Positions 61,985-64,000 of a DNA stretch of 64,000 bases are shown here, piece by piece. Made by a program: the position numbers and the translations under genes. This DNA is from WRGA01 sp031553395. GTDB taxonomy: Bacteria > Bacteroidota > Bacteroidia > Bacteroidales > WRGA01. The notes under the pieces were generated by a model. The model was given only the letters and a program-made list of their open reading frames with translations. It made no database searches and was not told the DNA's origin. Each line of letters opens with the position of its first letter. Within the stretch, counting starts at the first letter, position 1. The stretch spans positions 62,001 through 126,000 of the forward strand of contig JAVBLR010000001.1 of the NCBI GenBank assembly GCA_031553395.1, written 5' to 3'.

Positions 61985-63382
61985 TTACTTTCCGATACAA
62001 AACTTACTAAAAATATTCCCCAACACTTCATCCGTACTAATCTGTCCGGTAATTTCACCCAAATAGTGCATGCATTCGCGTATATCTTGACTTAGAAAAT
62101 CTCCGGAAACATTTTTATTTAAGCCGTCCTCAACGCGCTCTATTGATGCTAAAGCATGTGTCAATGCTTCGTAATGACGCATATTGGTTACAATTACGTC
62201 GCTTTCATTGAATTGTGGAATATGAGCTGCTTTCAGTAGTGCTTTCTCTAATTTTTCGGTATTCTTTTTATATTTTGCTGATAAGTAAATTCTTGAGGCT
62301 TTTGTATCTGTAAAAAATTCTTTTTCCAATAAGCTTAATTCTTCCGAATTGATTTTATCTATTTTATTGAAAACTATAATCAATTCCTTATCAGTAGTCC
62401 TTGGAATAATCTTATTTGCAATTTCTTCGATTTTATCGCTGAACTGTGTGGCGTCAATCATCCAAACAACAATTGTAGCCTGTTCTATTTTTTTAAAAGT
62501 GCGTTCAATTCCTAATGTTTCGATTTTATCACCTGTTTCCCGAATTCCGGCAGTATCAATAAACCGGAAATCAATGCCATTGATATTTACCACATCTTCA
62601 ATTGCATCGCGGGTTGTTCCATGAATATCCGAAACAATTGCTTTTTCTTCATTTAATAAATGATTGAGTAATGTCGATTTTCCGGCATTTGTTTCTCCTA
62701 CAATTGCAACCGGAATTCCCGATTTAATCGCATTTCCAAGACTAAATGAATCAACTAATTTTTTAATAACCATTTTGATATTTTCGACCAAACTTGTTAA
62801 TTGATTACGATTGGCAAATTCTACATCTTCTTCGCTGAAATCTAGTTCGAGTTCAATCAATGAGACAAAATCCAACAATTGAGCTCGTAATTTTATCAAT
62901 TCGTTACTGAATCCTCCACGCATTTGATTCATAGCCAACCGATGTGCTGCGGCAGACGATGAGGCAATTACATCAGCAACGGCTTCAGCTTGCGATAAGT
63001 CCATTTTTCCATTCAAAAAGGCCCGTTGTGTAAATTCTCCTGCGGTAGCCAAACGGCATCCCGATTGCAACAATAATTTAAGAATTGTTTGTTGGATATA
63101 TGTTGAGCCGTGGCAGGTTATTTCAACCGTATCTTCTCCCGTAAATGAATGTGGCGCACGGAAAACACTGACTAATACTTCATCTACAATTTCATTTTTA
63201 TCTTTTATATGACCAAAATTTAACGTGTAAGCTTTTTGTTTGATAATTGGTTTATTCGAATTGGCAGATGTAAATATCCGGCTGCAATATTCGATTGCAT
63301 CTTTTCCTGATATGCGGATAACAGCGATTCCACCTTGGCCTGATGGAGTCGAAATGGCACAAATGGTATCTTGATTTGTCAT
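61985..63382 (-). CDS. mnmE: tRNA modification GTPase MnmE
   Basis: The 465-residue protein makes the 5-carboxymethylaminomethyl group of wobble uridine together with MnmG. It has the N-terminal formyl-tetrahydrofolate-binding domain (TICAISTPSGQGGIAVIRIS near residue 5, GEDTVEITCHGS). A helical region encloses a G domain: GETNAGKSTLLNHLL (near 229), the switch DIHGTTRDAIEDVV, DTAGIRETGDKIETLGIE (near 276) and the G4 motif FNKIDKIN. The C-terminal FCIGK carries the Cys of the CxGK motif that is needed for activity. Length is typical. Confidence 0.97.
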   Translation of the reverse strand: MTNQDTICAISTPSGQGGIAVIRISGKDAIEYCSRIFTSANSNKPIIKQKAYTLNFGHIKDKNEIVDEVLVSVFRAPHSFTGEDTVEITCHGSTYIQQTILKLLLQSGCRLATAGEFTQRAFLNGKMDLSQAEAVADVIASSSAAAHRLAMNQMRGGFSNELIKLRAQLLDFVSLIELELDFSEEDVEFANRNQLTSLVENIKMVIKKLVDSFSLGNAIKSGIPVAIVGETNAGKSTLLNHLLNEEKAIVSDIHGTTRDAIEDVVNINGIDFRFIDTAGIRETGDKIETLGIERTFKKIEQATIVVWMIDATQFSDKIEEIANKIIPRTTDKELIIVFNKIDKINSEELSLLEKEFFTDTKASRIYLSAKYKKNTEKLEKALLKAAHIPQFNESDVIVTNMRHYEALTHALASIERVEDGLNKNVSGDFLSQDIRECMHYLGEITGQISTDEVLGNIFSKFCIGK

Positions 63383-63520
63383 AAATTTATTATTTGCATA
63401 GATATAATTAGCCTCAGCGAAAGGTAGTTTTTAACTGAAATAGAAAACTATTGGCAAGATAGTATAATAAAAATTATGGAGCAAACTCAATTATTATAAG
63501 TTATGCAAATAATACCAAAA

Positions 63521-64000
63521 TTATATTATTCGGGGAACCAATGCTTTTAACCCTCCTTTAATAGACGAGATTTCAATTCTTTTACCCAATAAGATAGGAT
63601 CTCCGTCGATATGCGCGATACCTTCATTTTCCCGTTCAATAATTACATGTTTTGTTTTTATCATTTTCACATAATTACTTTTTTCTATATTTTTTGTCAA
63701 AAATTGAATGCCTAAAGGTGCTGCATCATAAATCGGAAAAGGAAATAGCACTACAATATCCAAAAGCCCGTCCTGTACACTTGCCGATGGCGCCACGTAT
63801 GCATTATATCCCCATTGGGAAGCATTGGCACAAGTAACTAACAACGCTTTTTGTGTAAATGTTTTCCCTTCGTCGGGAGTAATTGCATATGTTTCAGGCT
63901 TTAATTTGGCTAATTCGGTTATTGAGTTGGCTACATAAACCGGTAATCCCCGGATTTTACTTCCTGCAAAAGCTTGACTAACCTTCGCATCAAGGCCTAC
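63521..64000 (-). CDS. Diacylglycerol kinase-like protein, 5' end outside the window
   Basis: The frame is open from the window edge to the stop at 63521, about 159 residues of a C-terminal half: GLDAKVSQAFAGSKIRGLPV, then CANASQWGYNAYVAPSASVQ, GLLDIVVLFPFPIYDA and a final part with IAHIDGDPILLGKRIEISSI. This order (the GGN-type neighbourhood, SVQDGLLDIV and DGDP) belongs to the YegS/LCB5/diacylglycerol kinase catalytic family. It should phosphorylate a lipid or sphingoid base at the membrane. Substrate unknown. It lies upstream of mnmE, 138 bases apart. Confidence 0.82.
   Translation of the reverse strand, partial: VGLDAKVSQAFAGSKIRGLPVYVANSITELAKLKPETYAITPDEGKTFTQKALLVTCANASQWGYNAYVAPSASVQDGLLDIVVLFPFPIYDAAPLGIQFLTKNIEKSNYVKMIKTKHVIIERENEGIAHIDGDPILLGKRIEISSIKGGLKALVPRII

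Overview
The window is chromosomal DNA from a low-GC member of the Bacteroidota, most likely order Bacteroidales. The evidence is: sigma-ABfr-type promoters (TTTG, 19-20 bases, TAnnTTTG), no clear Shine-Dalgarno sites, a TonB-dependent receptor with a carboxypeptidase-like N-terminal domain, a Bacteroidota-type ECF sigma factor beside a membrane-anchored carboxypeptidase-like/TonB-like protein, WG and DKNYY repeat proteins, DUF4301 and DUF6515 families, and a modular secreted protein with a C-terminal sorting-like tail. I cannot name a genus or species.

Layout. 0-7.3 kb: edge of an MgtC-like gene, a DUF4274 membrane protein, a TPR lipoprotein, a CDP-alcohol phosphatidyltransferase, a THUMP-like methyltransferase and a TetR regulator. 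7.3-12.8 kb: an acyl-CoA dehydratase activase in two genes (two-domain ATPase half and DUF2229 half) separated by two small envelope genes. 12.9-15.5 kb: ECF sigma factor with membrane partner, divergent from an FtsB/DivIC cell-division gene. 15.5-21.3 kb: WG-repeat lipoprotein, an internally duplicated membrane protein, a GT2 glycosyltransferase, a LysE exporter, surE and a small outer-membrane protein. 21.3-25.2 kb: tRNA-Gly and tRNA-Tyr, ribH, a TPR protein, a beta-barrel protein, a YqgE protein and a NimA-like flavoprotein. 25.4-30.7 kb: a Gfo/Idh/MocA oxidoreductase, a 1083-residue pectinesterase-like secreted protein and a PAS-LuxR regulator. 30.8-34.4 kb: an MFS exporter and a TonB-dependent receptor with visibly higher GC than their surroundings.

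34.7-47.4 kb: PepSY-like protein, DUF4301, a GH13 glycosidase, typA, an S41 peptidase, recJ, a GNAT fusion and recQ. 47.7-56.7 kb: a DKNYY-repeat protein, a lipoprotein, a VWA protein, a ferredoxin-nitroreductase, a sugar nucleotidyltransferase, a Pro/His-rich DUF6515 protein with a DUF2092-like partner, and an alkyltransferase-like protein. 56.7-64 kb: an ABC exporter pair, a single-chain restriction-modification enzyme, mnmE and the edge of a diacylglycerol-kinase-like gene. Most genes are housekeeping or envelope genes in short operons; no prophage, CRISPR array or complete transposon was seen.

The most unusual signal is in the spaces between genes. At least eight intergenic stretches carry degenerate iterated words of 7 (sometimes 8) bases. 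In most of them the words occur in two opposite-strand arms that can pair. The word differs from site to site, and each site lies just 3' of a stop codon (52591-52660, 53604-53674, 36896-37011, 38723-38789, 45440-45504, 32055-32082, 12794-12862, 22986-23064). Three intergenic elements, two of which enclose such word arrays, share imperfect terminal inverted repeats (12767-12887, 22969-23082, 40706-40972). They look like a small non-autonomous mobile or RNA-hairpin family whose ends are conserved while the interior changes. I know of no named family that matches this.
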